The notes beneath the pieces are model-generated. The model was not told where the DNA came from. It saw only the letters and a list, made by a program, of their open reading frames with translations, and ran no database searches. A program made the position numbers and the translations under genes. DNA of 64,000 nt from Halopseudomonas xinjiangensis (GTDB lineage Bacteria; Pseudomonadota; Gammaproteobacteria; Pseudomonadales; Pseudomonadaceae): NCBI GenBank assembly GCA_011050525.1, contig DRFO01000031.1, forward strand, positions 1-64,000. The letters run 5' to 3'. Shown here one piece after another: positions 37,400-47,195 of the stretch (positions are counted from its first letter, which is position 1; every line of letters begins with the position of its first letter).

Positions 37400-38134
37400 T
37401 CAGCTCATCCAGCCGTAGCCGGACAAAGCACGCTGATTGTCATCCAGGTCAAAACCAAACAGCCGTTCGGGGGCGCGCAAACCACCTAGCCCGAAGGCAG
37501 CATGCAGCAGGCACAAGGTGTTATCGCTGACTAAAGTTTGCTCGCTACTGGAGAGCGAGGGGGTTGTACAGAGCGCCGAGCCGGACAGCGCTTCAATCCA
37601 GTTTCGCTCCTCCACCCACTGACTCAACAAACCTCTCCAGTAAGGGTCATAGGGGCTGCGATACAACTGCGGATCAACGTCGTCGGGCACTTGATCGACG
37701 CAGATAAGCATGACCTGTCGTTCGCGCCACCTACATAGACTTTCGCCTAACCGTCGATATTGCCCAGCAGTCATACCCGATCCCAGACACACCTCGACAA
37801 TGCAGGGCGGCGATTCGACAAACAATTGCGCCGCCAGCCTGGTCAACAACCCGTCATGGCTCTGGTGAAACGCTGCCGCATGGCCGAGCTCCTCAAGCAG
37901 CAACTGCAACTCGACCACCAGAGTTTCATCGGACCGGGTACAGCGTAACTGAGTCGCATGGCTTTCGCCGTTAGTGGTTATGAAAACCAGCGCACGGATA
38001 TCCTCGCTGGCTTCAATGAGACGCGCCATCAAGGGCAAGGGGCGCGGGCTTTCGCCAGGTACCCCGCGGCAGGACAGGTACAAGGCCGGCAAACGCTTAG
38101 GCGTTGCCGGCTGCTGCACGCCCGCCCCAAGCAT
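37400..38134 (-). CDS. Divergent DODA/LigB-like protein lacking apparent metal ligands
   Basis: A 244-residue protein whose ATG overlaps the dmpI stop in TGATG, so the two are translationally coupled. Its layout parallels the LigB-type protein at 27764-28594: LPALYLSCRGVP matches LFVPHGAGP, RALVFITTNGESHATQ matches AIVLVSGHWLES, and the segment HDGLLTRLAAQLFVESPPCIVEVCLG matches DHGMFIPLKLMFPGADIPVVQLSL. Two expected metal ligands are replaced (Arg23 for His, Asn55 for His). A non-catalytic role is therefore inferred. I made this alignment by eye and it is distant; the protein may otherwise be simply called hypothetical. Confidence 0.55.
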   Translation of the reverse strand: MLGAGVQQPATPKRLPALYLSCRGVPGESPRPLPLMARLIEASEDIRALVFITTNGESHATQLRCTRSDETLVVELQLLLEELGHAAAFHQSHDGLLTRLAAQLFVESPPCIVEVCLGSGMTAGQYRRLGESLCRWRERQVMLICVDQVPDDVDPQLYRSPYDPYWRGLLSQWVEERNWIEALSGSALCTTPSLSSSEQTLVSDNTLCLLHAAFGLGGLRAPERLFGFDLDDNQRALSGYGWMS

Positions 38135-38325
38135 CAGCGCCTGACCTTGCTGGCTGGTTCACCACCGATGCCGAAATGCGCCTTGGGCATTTCGCTGATG
38201 ATGACGCGGATGCTCGGCATGGGTGCATCCAACGCCCTGGCAATCGCTTCGCTGACTTCACGTATGAGAGCTTCTTTCTGCTCGTCGGTGCGACCTTCGA
38301 GAATATGCAGTTGTGCAATCGGCAT
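38134..38325 (-). CDS. dmpI: 4-oxalocrotonate tautomerase
   Basis: A 63-codon gene giving 62 residues after removal of Met. It ketonises 2-hydroxymuconate (4-oxalocrotonate) in the oxidative branch of the meta pathway. The catalytic Pro1 and the supporting residues Arg11, Arg39 and Phe50 are all in place. The small size is that of XylH/DmpI. It lies 11 bp downstream of dmpH and overlaps the next gene at TGATG. Confidence 0.95.
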   Translation of the reverse strand: MPIAQLHILEGRTDEQKEALIREVSEAIARALDAPMPSIRVIISEMPKAHFGIGGEPASKVRR

Positions 38326-38336
38326 GCTAACTCTCC

Positions 38337-39140
38337 TCAGATAAAGCGGGCAGACACGCTGCCCAGCCCCTGGTAACGCACGGTGATGTTGTCCCCGGCT
38401 TGCACCGTGATCGCGGCGGTGATGCCGCCGGTCATGATGAAAGTACCGGCCGGGATGTGTTCGCCACGCTCGGCCAGCAGGTTGGCCAGCATGGCGACAC
38501 TGGAGGCCGGGTGGCCGAGTACCGCGGCGCCAGCGCCGACATCCACCACCTCACCGTTCTTCTCCACCACCACGCCGAAGTTCTTCAGATCGACATCTTC
38601 AACACTGGCCATCTGGCCGCCGGTGATGAAGCGCGTCGAGGAGGCGTTGTCGGCCACCACGCTGATCAGGTCGAACTTGAAGTTCTCGTAGCGCGAGTCG
38701 ATCACCTCGACCGTCGGAACCACGTAATCAGTGGCGGCCAGCACATCACCGATATGGCAACCTGGCCCCTTCAGCGGAGCTTTGGTGACGAAGGAGATTT
38801 CCGCCTCGATCTTCGGATGAATCAGCTCGGCGGTGTTCACCACGCCGCCGTCCGGCACGCTGAAATAATCGGCAAGAAAGCCGTAGATCGGCGTTTCCAC
38901 GCCCATTTGCGCCATCTTCGCCCAGGACGTCAGACCCATTTTTAGCCCGACCACCTTGTTGCCACGCGCTTCCTTGCGGCGGCGGATCTCCCACTGTACG
39001 TCGTAAGCATCGGCAAAGGTCATGTCTGGGTAATCGTTGGTGACCTTGGGGATTTCTTGCCGGTTCAGCTCGGCGTTTTCTACGTGTTCGGCCAGTGCCA
39101 GTACCTGTTCGCGGCTCAGGGTACGTTGTTGCTCTGTCAT
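38337..39140 (-). CDS. dmpH: 4-oxalocrotonate decarboxylase
   Basis: A 267-residue Mg-dependent enzyme that decarboxylates 2-oxohex-3-enedioate to 2-hydroxypenta-2,4-dienoate; it forms a complex with DmpE. Family features include the ligand-rich segment [37 protein letters not shown] and [29 protein letters not shown]. It is homologous to DmpE at 41179. Start overlaps the dmpG stop by 4 bp. Confidence 0.95.
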   Translation of the reverse strand: MTEQQRTLSREQVLALAEHVENAELNRQEIPKVTNDYPDMTFADAYDVQWEIRRRKEARGNKVVGLKMGLTSWAKMAQMGVETPIYGFLADYFSVPDGGVVNTAELIHPKIEAEISFVTKAPLKGPGCHIGDVLAATDYVVPTVEVIDSRYENFKFDLISVVADNASSTRFITGGQMASVEDVDLKNFGVVVEKNGEVVDVGAGAAVLGHPASSVAMLANLLAERGEHIPAGTFIMTGGITAAITVQAGDNITVRYQGLGSVSARFI

Positions 39141-40174
39141 GCTGATTGCTCCTGACGGGTGGCCAGCAAATCCAGCGCCACGTCTACGATCATGTCTTCC
39201 TGGCCACCGACCATCCGGCGCTTGCCCAGCTCGACGAGAATGTCCACGGCCTTGAGGCCGTACTTCTGTGCGGCCACTTCTGCGTGGCGCAAAAAGCTCG
39301 AGTAAACCCCGGCATAACCCAGCGCCAACGTTTCGCGGTCGACCCGCACCGGACGATCCTGCAAAGGACGCACAATGTCGTCGGCCGCGTCCATCAAGGT
39401 GTACAGGTCAGTACCGTGTTCCCAGCCCAGACGTTCGGCAGCGGCAATGAACACTTCCAGCGGGGCGTTGCCAGCGCCAGCACCCATGCCGGCCAGGCTG
39501 GCGTCAATACGATCACAGCCCTCCTCCACCGCGACGATGGAGTTGGCCACGCCCAGGCTGAGATTGTGGTGGGCGTGCATGCCGGTGTGGGTTTCGGGCT
39601 TGAGCACGTGTTTCAGAGCCCTGAACCGGTCGCGGATATCCTGCATACTCATCGCGCCGCCGGAATCAACTACATACAGACAGGTGGCGCCGTAGTCTTC
39701 CATCAGCTTGGCTTGTTGTGCCAGGCCTTGCGGGGTCTGCATATGACTCATCATCAGAAAACCAACGGTGTCCATGCCTAGTTTGCGTGCATGCTCGATG
39801 TGCTGCCTGGACACATCCGCCTCGGTGCAGTGGGTCGCAACACGGACGATACGCGCGCCTGCCTGGTAGGCCGCGTCCAGATCATGTGTGGTACCGATGC
39901 CGGGCAACAGCAACGTGGCGATCTTGGCGTGGCTGATCACTTCGGCCACCGCTTCGATCCATTCCAGATCAGTGTGCGCGCCAAAGCCGTAGTTGAAGCT
40001 GGAACCTTGCAGACCATCACCGTGGGCGACTTCGATGGAATCGACCTTGGCCTTGTCCAGCGCGCGGGCAATGTCCTGCACGTTCTTGATTGAATACTGA
40101 TGGCGGATGGCATGGCTGCCGTCACGCAGAGTGACGTCGGAGATGTAAAGTTTCTTGCCGGGATTGAATGACAT
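39137..40174 (-). CDS. dmpG: 4-hydroxy-2-oxovalerate aldolase
   Basis: A 345-residue aldolase that splits 4-hydroxy-2-oxovalerate into pyruvate and acetaldehyde; acetaldehyde is channelled to DmpF. The N-terminal TIM barrel begins [18 protein letters not shown] with the metal-binding Asp and catalytic Arg and His. Later motifs are [15 protein letters not shown] (metal-binding His pair) and [20 protein letters not shown] DmpG communication domain forms the C-terminus. It is 11 bp after dmpF. Confidence 0.97.
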   Translation of the reverse strand: MSFNPGKKLYISDVTLRDGSHAIRHQYSIKNVQDIARALDKAKVDSIEVAHGDGLQGSSFNYGFGAHTDLEWIEAVAEVISHAKIATLLLPGIGTTHDLDAAYQAGARIVRVATHCTEADVSRQHIEHARKLGMDTVGFLMMSHMQTPQGLAQQAKLMEDYGATCLYVVDSGGAMSMQDIRDRFRALKHVLKPETHTGMHAHHNLSLGVANSIVAVEEGCDRIDASLAGMGAGAGNAPLEVFIAAAERLGWEHGTDLYTLMDAADDIVRPLQDRPVRVDRETLALGYAGVYSSFLRHAEVAAQKYGLKAVDILVELGKRRMVGGQEDMIVDVALDLLATRQEQSA

Positions 40175-40185
40175 GTGGGTGCTCC

Positions 40186-41124
40186 TCAGGCCTGGGTCAT
40201 CGACTGCGCCATGCGCTCGGCGGTTGCCAGCGCTGCGGAGGTCATGATGTCGAGATTGCCGGCGTAGGCCGGCAGATAATGGGCGGCGCCTTCGACTTCA
40301 AGGAAGATCGAAGTTTTCAGTCCGCTCAGGCGGCCGAGGCCGGGTATGTTCAACGGTTGATCCTCGGGGATCACATCGAACTGGACCTTCTGCTTAAGAC
40401 GGTAACCCGGCACATAGCTATTGACTGCCTGGACCATCTCTTCCACCGAGGCTTCCACAGCGGCCTGATCGGCCAGCTCGCTGAGCACGTATACGGTATC
40501 GCGCATGATCAGTGGTGGCTCAGCCGGGTTCATGATGATGATCGCCTTGCCCTTGCGGGCCCCGCCGATCACTTCAATTGCCTTGGAGGTGGTTTCGGTG
40601 AACTCGTCTATATTGGCGCGGGTGCCGGGGCCAGCAGACTTGCTGGAAATCGAGGCGACGATTTCACCGTAATGGACCTTGGCGACCCGCGATACCGCCG
40701 CGACCATCGGTATGGTGGCCTGGCCGCCGCAGGTGACCATGTTGACGTTCTGCTGGTGCAGGTGCGCTTCCAGGTTGACCACCGGCACGCAGTACGGACC
40801 GATGGCCGCCGGGGTCAGATCGATGATCCGCAGGCTCGGCTTGAGGCCGCGCAAAAAGGCCTCGTTGTGCATGTGCGCACTAGCGCTGGTGGCGTCAAAA
40901 ATGAAGTCGATGTCGGCAAACTCCGGCATCTTCACCAAGCCATCAACACCCTCATGGGTAGTGGCCACGCCCATGCGCTCGGCGCGCGCCAGACCATCGG
41001 AGTTGGCGTCGATGCCGACCATGGCACCCATTTCAATGTGCTTGGCATTGCGCAGTATCTTGATCATCAAGTCAGTGCCGATATTGCCTGAGCCGATGAT
41101 CGCGGCTTTTAGTTTCTTGCTCAT
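40186..41124 (-). CDS. dmpF: Acetaldehyde dehydrogenase (acylating)
   Basis: A 312-residue NAD-dependent enzyme that oxidises acetaldehyde to acetyl-CoA in complex with DmpG. It has the Rossmann motif [16 protein letters not shown] at the N-terminus, and the catalytic Cys in [18 protein letters not shown] near residue 130. The segment [16 protein letters not shown] is conserved in the family. Length is typical. 54 bp separate it from dmpE. Confidence 0.97.
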   Translation of the reverse strand: MSKKLKAAIIGSGNIGTDLMIKILRNAKHIEMGAMVGIDANSDGLARAERMGVATTHEGVDGLVKMPEFADIDFIFDATSASAHMHNEAFLRGLKPSLRIIDLTPAAIGPYCVPVVNLEAHLHQQNVNMVTCGGQATIPMVAAVSRVAKVHYGEIVASISSKSAGPGTRANIDEFTETTSKAIEVIGGARKGKAIIIMNPAEPPLIMRDTVYVLSELADQAAVEASVEEMVQAVNSYVPGYRLKQKVQFDVIPEDQPLNIPGLGRLSGLKTSIFLEVEGAAHYLPAYAGNLDIMTSAALATAERMAQSMTQA

Positions 41125-41178
41125 GATTTATTACCCTCTAGGGGAAATGCTGTCCGTTCCAATGACCTGGAATTCAGG

Positions 41179-41964
41179 TCAAATGAATCTCACGCTGGCG
41201 CTGCCCATGCCGCCGATATCCACGCGCATGAAGTCACCGGCTTTCACCGGCTCCAGCGGTACCAGCGAACCGGACAGGATCACCTCCCCGGCTTTCAGCG
41301 AAATACCGAACTTGCCCAACGTGTTGGCCAGCCAGGCCACACAGTTGACCGGCGAGCCAAGTGCCGCAGCCCCTGCACCAGTGCTGATCACCTGACCGTT
41401 CTTCTCCACCACCATGCCGCAGGTGACCAGGTCGACCTTGCGCGGGGATACCGCCTGATCACCTAGTACAAAAAGCCCGCAGGAGGCGTTGTCGGACACG
41501 GTATCCTCTATCGCGATCTTCCAGTCCTGAATACGCGAATCGACAATCTCGAAACACGGCATCAAGCATTCGGTCGCGGCCAGCACGTCAGCGTTGGTCA
41601 CGCCCGGCCCAATCAGATCCTTTTTTAGGATGAAGGCGATTTCACCCTCGGCGCGGGGCTGGATCAGCCGCTGGCTGATCGGTACCGCCTCCCCGCTGTT
41701 GTAAACCATACTGTCGGTCAGATAGCCGAAGTCCGGCTGATGCACATTGAGCATGTTCTGCACGGCCTTGCTGGTGACGCCGATCTTCTTGCCGATCACC
41801 CGTTCGCCAGCGTCAATACGCCGTTGCAGCATGCGCAAAGAAATGTGGTAGGCGTCATCGACACTGATGTCGAAGCCACGACTGGTCAGCGGGCTGACCA
41901 TTTCCCGTTTGAGCATGGTTTGATAGAGCTCATCGCCTAATTGCTCGATCTGTTTCTGTTCCAT
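41179..41964 (-). CDS. dmpE: 2-oxopent-4-enoate hydratase
   Basis: A 261-residue enzyme that hydrates 2-hydroxypenta-2,4-dienoate to 4-hydroxy-2-oxovalerate. Motifs: IGKKIGVTSKAVQNMLNV near residue 60, IQPRAEGEIAFILKKDLIGPG with metal-ligand Glu residues, and VSTGAGAAALGSPVNCVAWLANTLGKFG-like. It is homologous to DmpH. Two bases separate it from dmpD. Confidence 0.96.
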   Translation of the reverse strand: MEQKQIEQLGDELYQTMLKREMVSPLTSRGFDISVDDAYHISLRMLQRRIDAGERVIGKKIGVTSKAVQNMLNVHQPDFGYLTDSMVYNSGEAVPISQRLIQPRAEGEIAFILKKDLIGPGVTNADVLAATECLMPCFEIVDSRIQDWKIAIEDTVSDNASCGLFVLGDQAVSPRKVDLVTCGMVVEKNGQVISTGAGAAALGSPVNCVAWLANTLGKFGISLKAGEVILSGSLVPLEPVKAGDFMRVDIGGMGSASVRFI

Positions 41965-41966
41965 TG

Positions 41967-42821
41967 TCAGTACGCCCCTGAAACGGTATTCGCTTCGGTG
42001 AGAAAATCGTTAACCAGTCGCGCAAAGCGCCCGGCGTGCTCAATCTGGGTCCAATGTCCGCACTGGCCGAACATGTGCAGCTGTGCTCGCTCGATCAGAT
42101 TGGCCAGCTCCAGCGAGGCCTGCAGCGGGATGACCAGATCCTCTCGGCCATGAATCACCAGTGTCTCGTGCGGCAGAGCGCGAATCGCGGCAGAATCGCT
42201 GGCCAGACCATCAACCCAGCGCTGACGTGGCGCCGGAAACATCTGCGCAAATGACTCCTGAAAGCCCGGGCGAATACTGGCCTGATAGCGCAGCTCGGCC
42301 AGTTCGTCAGTCACCAGACTACGGTCGAAGGCGAACACATCCATCAGCCGGCGCATGTTGGCGAAGGCCGGCTCGTAGCCCCAGACTTCATCGAGCCCTC
42401 TGGTAATAGGAAAGCTGACGCCAACGCTGCCCATCAGCACCAGCCGACGGACGCGCTGGGGATACTTGATGGCTAGGGCCAGAGCGATGCCGCCGCCGAA
42501 GGAGTTGCCAACCACGTCGGCCTGTTCGATCCCCAACGCATCGAGAACGCCGATGGCATGCTCGACCCAGGTGTCGCGGCAATAGTTTGGTGACTCCGGA
42601 CGCTCGCTATAGCCAAAGCCAAGCATGTCCGGCGCGACCACACGGCGCTGCTGCGCCAGCTCCGGCATGATCAGCCGCCAGTTGGCCCAGGCGGTCACGC
42701 CGGGGCCGGAGCCGTGGATCAACATGACCGGAAAGCCTTGGCCGTTGTCATGCACATTGGTTCGATAACCGCCGGCGAGAATCTCGCGGCCCAGCTCGGG
42801 GCTGTTCAGGGGTGCGTTCAT
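41967..42821 (-). CDS. dmpD: 2-hydroxymuconic semialdehyde hydrolase
   Basis: A 284-residue alpha/beta-hydrolase of the meta pathway that cleaves 2-hydroxymuconic semialdehyde and its ketone analogues. The oxyanion segment VMLIHGSGPGVTAW, nucleophile Ser in VVGNSFGGGIALALA (about residue 105), Asp in LVIHGREDLVIP and His in QCGHWTQIEHAGRF are visible. It lies 7 bp after dmpC. Confidence 0.96.
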   Translation of the reverse strand: MNAPLNSPELGREILAGGYRTNVHDNGQGFPVMLIHGSGPGVTAWANWRLIMPELAQQRRVVAPDMLGFGYSERPESPNYCRDTWVEHAIGVLDALGIEQADVVGNSFGGGIALALAIKYPQRVRRLVLMGSVGVSFPITRGLDEVWGYEPAFANMRRLMDVFAFDRSLVTDELAELRYQASIRPGFQESFAQMFPAPRQRWVDGLASDSAAIRALPHETLVIHGREDLVIPLQASLELANLIERAQLHMFGQCGHWTQIEHAGRFARLVNDFLTEANTVSGAY

Positions 42822-42828
42822 GATCGCC

Positions 42829-44289
42829 TCACAGTTTCACGCAGATGTTTTTCAGTTCGGTGTAAAACTCCAGCGAGTGCACACCCCCTTCGCGACCGAT
42901 ACCGGACTGCTTGCTGCCACCGAAGGATGTACGCAGGTCGCGCAGGAACCAACTGTTAATCCAGACGATTCCAGCTTCGACCTGTCCGGCCACACGGTGC
43001 GCCCGGGTCACGTTCTCGGTCCAGATTGCCGAGGCCAGGCCGTAGGGCAAACTGTTGGCCAGCTCGATGGCTTCGGCTTCGCTGTCGAATGGACGGATAT
43101 GACAGCAGGGACCAAAGATTTCCTCGGTAACCACCGCCGAATCATCCTTCAGGCCGGTCCATATGGTTGGCTGAACCCAGGCACCGTGTGCCAGCTCGGG
43201 CGGCATCTCCGGAACTCCGCCACCAGTAATCACGGTGGCGCCTTCGTTCTGGGCTTTCTGGTAATAGGACAGGACCTTCTCGCGGTGCTTGAGGCTGATC
43301 AGCGGGCCAAAATTGCTCGCCTCGTCATCCGGCGGTCCAATCACCAGGCTTTCCGCGCCCGCCTTGAGACGGGCGACGAACTCGTCGAAGATCGAGCGTT
43401 CGACATACACCCGCTCGGTACCTAGACAGACCTGGCCGCAGTTGGCAAACGCCGAGCGCAGCGTGCCTTCGATGGCTTTGTCCATATCACAATCGGCAAA
43501 CACGATGCCGGCGTTCTTGCCGCCCAACTCCAGAGAGACCTGACGCACTCCCTTAGCTGCAGCCTTCATGATGGTTTCGCCAGTGCCGGTTTCACCGGTA
43601 AAAGTGAATGCATCCACATCCGGATGTTCGGTGAGGAAAGCGCCAGCGGAATTGCCACCGAAACCATGCACCACGTTATAGACCCCATCAGGAACGCCAG
43701 CCGCTTTCATCACTTCGCCGAGCAGCGCCGTCGTAGTGGGTGTTTCTTCCGAAGGCTTGACCACCACGGTGTTGCCACAGGCCAATGCGGGACCAACCTT
43801 CCATGTCATCAGCAACAGCGGCAAATTCCATGGGCTGATGACGCCAATCACACCTTTGGGTCGACGGATGCCATAATTCAAGGCGCCAGTGCCATCGGGG
43901 GTGGGCATCTCGAATGACTCGGCAGGAACATTCTTGATCAGATCGGCGAACACCTTGAAGTTGGCGGCGCCACGGGGAATGTCGATATGGCTGGCCAATG
44001 ATCTGGGTTTGCCGGTGTCCTGACATTCAGCATCGAGAAACTCTTCAAACCGGGCATTGATGCCGTCTGCCACTTTGTGCAGTATTTCAGTGCGCTGGTC
44101 GACGGTCATCCGCCCCCAAGGTCCATTGAAAGCAGCTCGCGCGGCATTCACTGCCGCATTGACCTCCTCGCGCCCTGCTTCATGTACACGGCTCAGCACC
44201 CGGCCATTGGCCGGATTGACGTTATCGAAGATCTTGCCGCTGGCCGACCCGACGTACTCGCCGTTAATAAAATGTTTGATGTCTTTCAT
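42829..44289 (-). CDS. dmpC: 2-hydroxymuconic semialdehyde dehydrogenase
   Basis: A 486-residue NAD-dependent aldehyde dehydrogenase that oxidises 2-hydroxymuconic semialdehyde to 2-hydroxymuconate, the 4-oxalocrotonate branch of the pathway. It has the ALDH cofactor motif TFTGETGTGETIMKAAAKG, the active-site Glu in VSLELGGKNAG and the catalytic Cys in FANCGQVCLGTERVYV (about residue 290). Length is normal. 31 bp separate it from the catechol dioxygenase gene. Confidence 0.97.
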   Translation of the reverse strand: MKDIKHFINGEYVGSASGKIFDNVNPANGRVLSRVHEAGREEVNAAVNAARAAFNGPWGRMTVDQRTEILHKVADGINARFEEFLDAECQDTGKPRSLASHIDIPRGAANFKVFADLIKNVPAESFEMPTPDGTGALNYGIRRPKGVIGVISPWNLPLLLMTWKVGPALACGNTVVVKPSEETPTTTALLGEVMKAAGVPDGVYNVVHGFGGNSAGAFLTEHPDVDAFTFTGETGTGETIMKAAAKGVRQVSLELGGKNAGIVFADCDMDKAIEGTLRSAFANCGQVCLGTERVYVERSIFDEFVARLKAGAESLVIGPPDDEASNFGPLISLKHREKVLSYYQKAQNEGATVITGGGVPEMPPELAHGAWVQPTIWTGLKDDSAVVTEEIFGPCCHIRPFDSEAEAIELANSLPYGLASAIWTENVTRAHRVAGQVEAGIVWINSWFLRDLRTSFGGSKQSGIGREGGVHSLEFYTELKNICVKL

Positions 44290-44320
44290 AGCTGCGCAAT
44301 CCTGGTGACAAACGAAATAG

Positions 44321-45241
44321 TCAGGTCAGTACGGTCAGGAACCGCTCGTTCAGAACCCGGTCGTGATAGAAAATAGCTTTGCCCAATGACTCGGCATCCC
44401 AGGTCACAGGCTCGTGATCCGGATAGTGGTAGTCGCCACCGGCAAACACTTCGTTGCGGTTACCCGATGGATCGAAGAAATAGATGGTCTGCCCATGAGT
44501 CAGCCCATGCCGAGTCGGGCCGATATCGATCGAGGTGTCGGTCATTGAAATCAGGTCAGCCGCACGGAGCACATCAGTCCAGTTGTCCAGATAGAAGGAA
44601 GCATGGTGAAACTTGGGCTCCGAGTGCTCGATAAACGCCACGTCGTGGGCCTTGGTACTCACCGTGAGAAACTGTGCTATCCGCTTCCCGTCTGGTGTCA
44701 GCACCTGTTCAGCCAGATCGAACCCCAACACGTCGCGGAACAGCTCGTAAGTCTCCTCCAGGTTCGGACCGTACATCAGGCAATGGTCGAAGCGGGTGGC
44801 TCGCATGCCACCCAACTCGCGGGGCCAGGCTTCCGGATTGCGGTTGTTGATGCCCCATTTGCCGGTCTGCTTCTTGCTCGCAAACAGCTCGAAGTTGTGC
44901 CCGGTCGGCGCAACGAAGCGCACCCTGCGACCACAGTCCTGCAGATCCCCCGCCGGTATGTCCTCCACCTCGCAACCGAAGGCAACGAGGCCGGCGCGCA
45001 GGTTATCCAGTACTTCCTCACTAATGCACTTGAATCCCATGAAGTCCATGCCAGGCTCTTCGGCAGCGCGTAACACCAAGGAATATTTATCGACCTCGGT
45101 CCAGGCTTTCAGGTACACACGGCCCTGTGGGTCGCGATCCATTTCGATCAGGCCCATCAACTCCGTGTAGTGTTTAACTGCAGCATCGATGTCCAGGACG
45201 CGAAGCTGTACGTGACCGGGGCGCATTACACCTTTTCTCAT
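44321..45241 (-). CDS. dmpB: Catechol 2,3-dioxygenase
   Basis: The extradiol enzyme that cleaves catechol to 2-hydroxymuconic semialdehyde, using Fe(II). The ATG at 45241 has GAGGTGA upstream and gives 306 residues, matching XylE/DmpB; the frame could be opened farther up at 45304, but that would overlap the ferredoxin gene. Iron ligands are recognisable as His153 ([10 protein letters not shown]), His213 ([10 protein letters not shown]) and Glu264 ([10 protein letters not shown]); His199 is also present. Located 10 bp after dmpQ. Confidence 0.98.
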   Translation of the reverse strand: MRKGVMRPGHVQLRVLDIDAAVKHYTELMGLIEMDRDPQGRVYLKAWTEVDKYSLVLRAAEEPGMDFMGFKCISEEVLDNLRAGLVAFGCEVEDIPAGDLQDCGRRVRFVAPTGHNFELFASKKQTGKWGINNRNPEAWPRELGGMRATRFDHCLMYGPNLEETYELFRDVLGFDLAEQVLTPDGKRIAQFLTVSTKAHDVAFIEHSEPKFHHASFYLDNWTDVLRAADLISMTDTSIDIGPTRHGLTHGQTIYFFDPSGNRNEVFAGGDYHYPDHEPVTWDAESLGKAIFYHDRVLNERFLTVLT

Positions 45242-45251
45242 GACTATCACC

Positions 45252-45572
45252 TCATTGGATTTGTTGTTGTATTTCGGCCGCGGCCTTGGGCGTGCGGCAC
45301 TCAATCATCAAGTCGCTCAGCGGGTAAAGACGGCAAGCCAGCGCTTCGCCGCAGGCAAGAGCAGCGTCGGACACATGTTTACGACTCATCGGCCCACAGT
45401 GATATTCGCCGCTGATCACCTGAACCTTGCACAAGCCGCAACCACCACCTCGACAACCGACGGGGACGCAGCGTTTAGCCCGCTGCTCCATCGCTTTGAG
45501 CACGCTCTGCTCAGGTTCGCAGCTAAAACGGCTGCCGCTGACTCGCTCGGTAATCTCATAGTTCACAGTCAT
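45252..45572 (-). CDS. dmpQ: Plant-type [2Fe-2S] ferredoxin, XylT/DmpQ type
   Basis: A 106-residue chloroplast-type ferredoxin that reactivates catechol 2,3-dioxygenase by reducing its oxidised iron. The cluster-binding cysteines are in [19 protein letters not shown] and the later CRLYPL. It sits between the phenol hydroxylase genes and dmpB, as in the dmp and xyl operons. A 116-bp gap separates it from dmpP. Confidence 0.95.
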   Translation of the reverse strand: MTVNYEITERVSGSRFSCEPEQSVLKAMEQRAKRCVPVGCRGGGCGLCKVQVISGEYHCGPMSRKHVSDAALACGEALACRLYPLSDLMIECRTPKAAAEIQQQIQ

Positions 45573-45688
45573 TTTCTGTTCTCGACTGTTAATGTTTCGC
45601 TCTACCTCATCTGACGTTCAGGTCAGGCCGCCGTGTTCACGGCAGCGCAGACAGTTACCTGACGCCGCAGGTATTTCTTCAGCCCTCT

Positions 45689-46750
45689 TCATATTTTCTT
45701 GAAGAGTGCCGACCTGGTCGTTTCTTCGGCGCCGTCGGCGGCCGTGAAGAAGCGTTCCATGAAAATATCGCGTTCAAATAGTCGACCTTGCATCAATGCG
45801 CTGATGGACGAGTCAATCATCGGCGGCGGCCCGCAGAGGTAGGCCTTGTTGCCAGCAAAGCGACCGCCAAAATGTTCCTTGGCCGCCTCGTGCACGTAAC
45901 CGCAAAAGCCTGTCCATTGATCATCCTTTTCCGCCTGACTGAGCGCGGGGACATAGCTGAAATTGCTGTGCTTGGCGGCCAACCCCTGAAACAGGTCATG
46001 GTTGTACAGCTCGGCACGGTTGCGCGCGCCCTGAAACAGGGTCATCTGCCGTGTGTCGCCTTGCTCCAGCAAGTCAAGGATCATCGATTGCGGACTCGAC
46101 AAGCCCGAACCGCCAGCGATAAAAATCAGATCGCCGGGTTGCGAGCGACGCACAAAATATTGGCCATAAGGGCCGGACAGGCTGAGCTGATCCCCCTCTT
46201 TGAGTTGCTGATGGACATGTGTCGTCGCAGCACCACCCTCAACCAGTCGAATATGCAGCTCGACCTCATCGGCACGGCTAGGCGGATTGGCCAGCGAGAA
46301 TGCGCGACTACCTTCGATGCCAGGCAGCTCCAGATTGATGTATTGTCCGGCCTGAAAAATCATTGGCCGGTCGAGCTTCAAGTGCACGCCCTTGATGGTA
46401 GGCGACAGCTCGATTATGGCGGTTACCGTCGCGCGGTAGTCTTCGACGGGGTGCCCCTCGAAATCATCATCCACATCGATATCAGCCTCAATCACCGCAT
46501 CACTTTGCAGGGTGGCGCAGCAGGCAAGAACCTTACCCTCATCCCGCTCGCCATCCATCAAGGCAAAGGGCGAGGCTTCTCCGATCTCCACGTCACCTTC
46601 CACTACCTGGATCTTGCAGGTAGCACAGGTGCCATGTCCGCATGCAAAAGGAAGCCATACACCCTGCCGCAATGCTGCTTGCAGGATGGTTTGGCCTTCT
46701 TCGACGTCAATCTGCTCACCAATCGGTTCGATAGTCAGGGAGTAACTCAT
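45689..46750 (-). CDS. dmpP: Phenol hydroxylase reductase component P5
   Basis: A 353-residue NADH-dependent reductase that feeds electrons to the diiron oxygenase DmpLNO. An N-terminal [2Fe-2S] domain shows CGHGTCATCKIQV and the fourth Cys in VLACCA (about residue 78). The FAD-binding motif RAFSLANPPS and the NAD-binding segment FIAGGSGLSSPQSMILDLLE follow, then CGPPPMIDSSI near the C-terminus. Located 10 bp after dmpO. Confidence 0.97.
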   Translation of the reverse strand: MSYSLTIEPIGEQIDVEEGQTILQAALRQGVWLPFACGHGTCATCKIQVVEGDVEIGEASPFALMDGERDEGKVLACCATLQSDAVIEADIDVDDDFEGHPVEDYRATVTAIIELSPTIKGVHLKLDRPMIFQAGQYINLELPGIEGSRAFSLANPPSRADEVELHIRLVEGGAATTHVHQQLKEGDQLSLSGPYGQYFVRRSQPGDLIFIAGGSGLSSPQSMILDLLEQGDTRQMTLFQGARNRAELYNHDLFQGLAAKHSNFSYVPALSQAEKDDQWTGFCGYVHEAAKEHFGGRFAGNKAYLCGPPPMIDSSISALMQGRLFERDIFMERFFTAADGAEETTRSALFKKI

Positions 46751-46760
46751 ATGCTCAACC

Positions 46761-47120
46761 TCAGCTGGCGCAACCGTTGATGCCGCTCAGACCAGGCGTG
46801 GTCAGCGTAAGCATGCTTTTGTGATCAATGCCCTGAGCCAGCAGCGCCACCTCTGGAGTCGGGCTAAACGCCTGGCCGTTGAGTAGCCACTGAGCTTCCA
46901 TGAAATTAACCCGCGTGCTGTCAGGATGGTCCTTGATCGCCGGACGCAGTACCTCGGCAAAAAAGCCGGCCAACGTCATGTCAGGCGAGACCAGAAACGC
47001 AAACGGCGAGCAGTACATCAGATGCTTTACCCAGTACACGTAAACCACCTGCATGCCGTTGAAATTGGCCACAGTGTCCTTGGGCTGAGTAATGTAGTCG
47101 GATATGGCTTTGACGCTCAT
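46761..47120 (-). CDS. dmpO: Phenol hydroxylase P4 oxygenase subunit
   Basis: A 119-residue small subunit of the multicomponent phenol hydroxylase. It begins MSVKAISDYITQPKDTVANF and carries the family segment VVYVYWVKHLMYCSPFAFLV, as in DmpO/PhN gamma subunits. Its position between dmpN and dmpP is canonical. A 75-bp gap follows dmpN. Confidence 0.95.
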   Translation of the reverse strand: MSVKAISDYITQPKDTVANFNGMQVVYVYWVKHLMYCSPFAFLVSPDMTLAGFFAEVLRPAIKDHPDSTRVNFMEAQWLLNGQAFSPTPEVALLAQGIDHKSMLTLTTPGLSGINGCAS

Positions 47121-47195
47121 GACACTTACCTCTTTTCTTGTTCTTGTTCATCGGGCCGGTCAGCTTCCCCGGCCTGATGACACAGTTAGTGGATA

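Noticed and set aside
40168-41091. 307-codon plus-strand frame opposite dmpF
   Set aside because: dmpF is certain; this is its complementary-frame shadow.
45788-46780. 330-codon plus-strand frame opposite dmpP
   Set aside because: The reductase motifs are on the minus strand; no ribosome-binding site or family for the plus frame.
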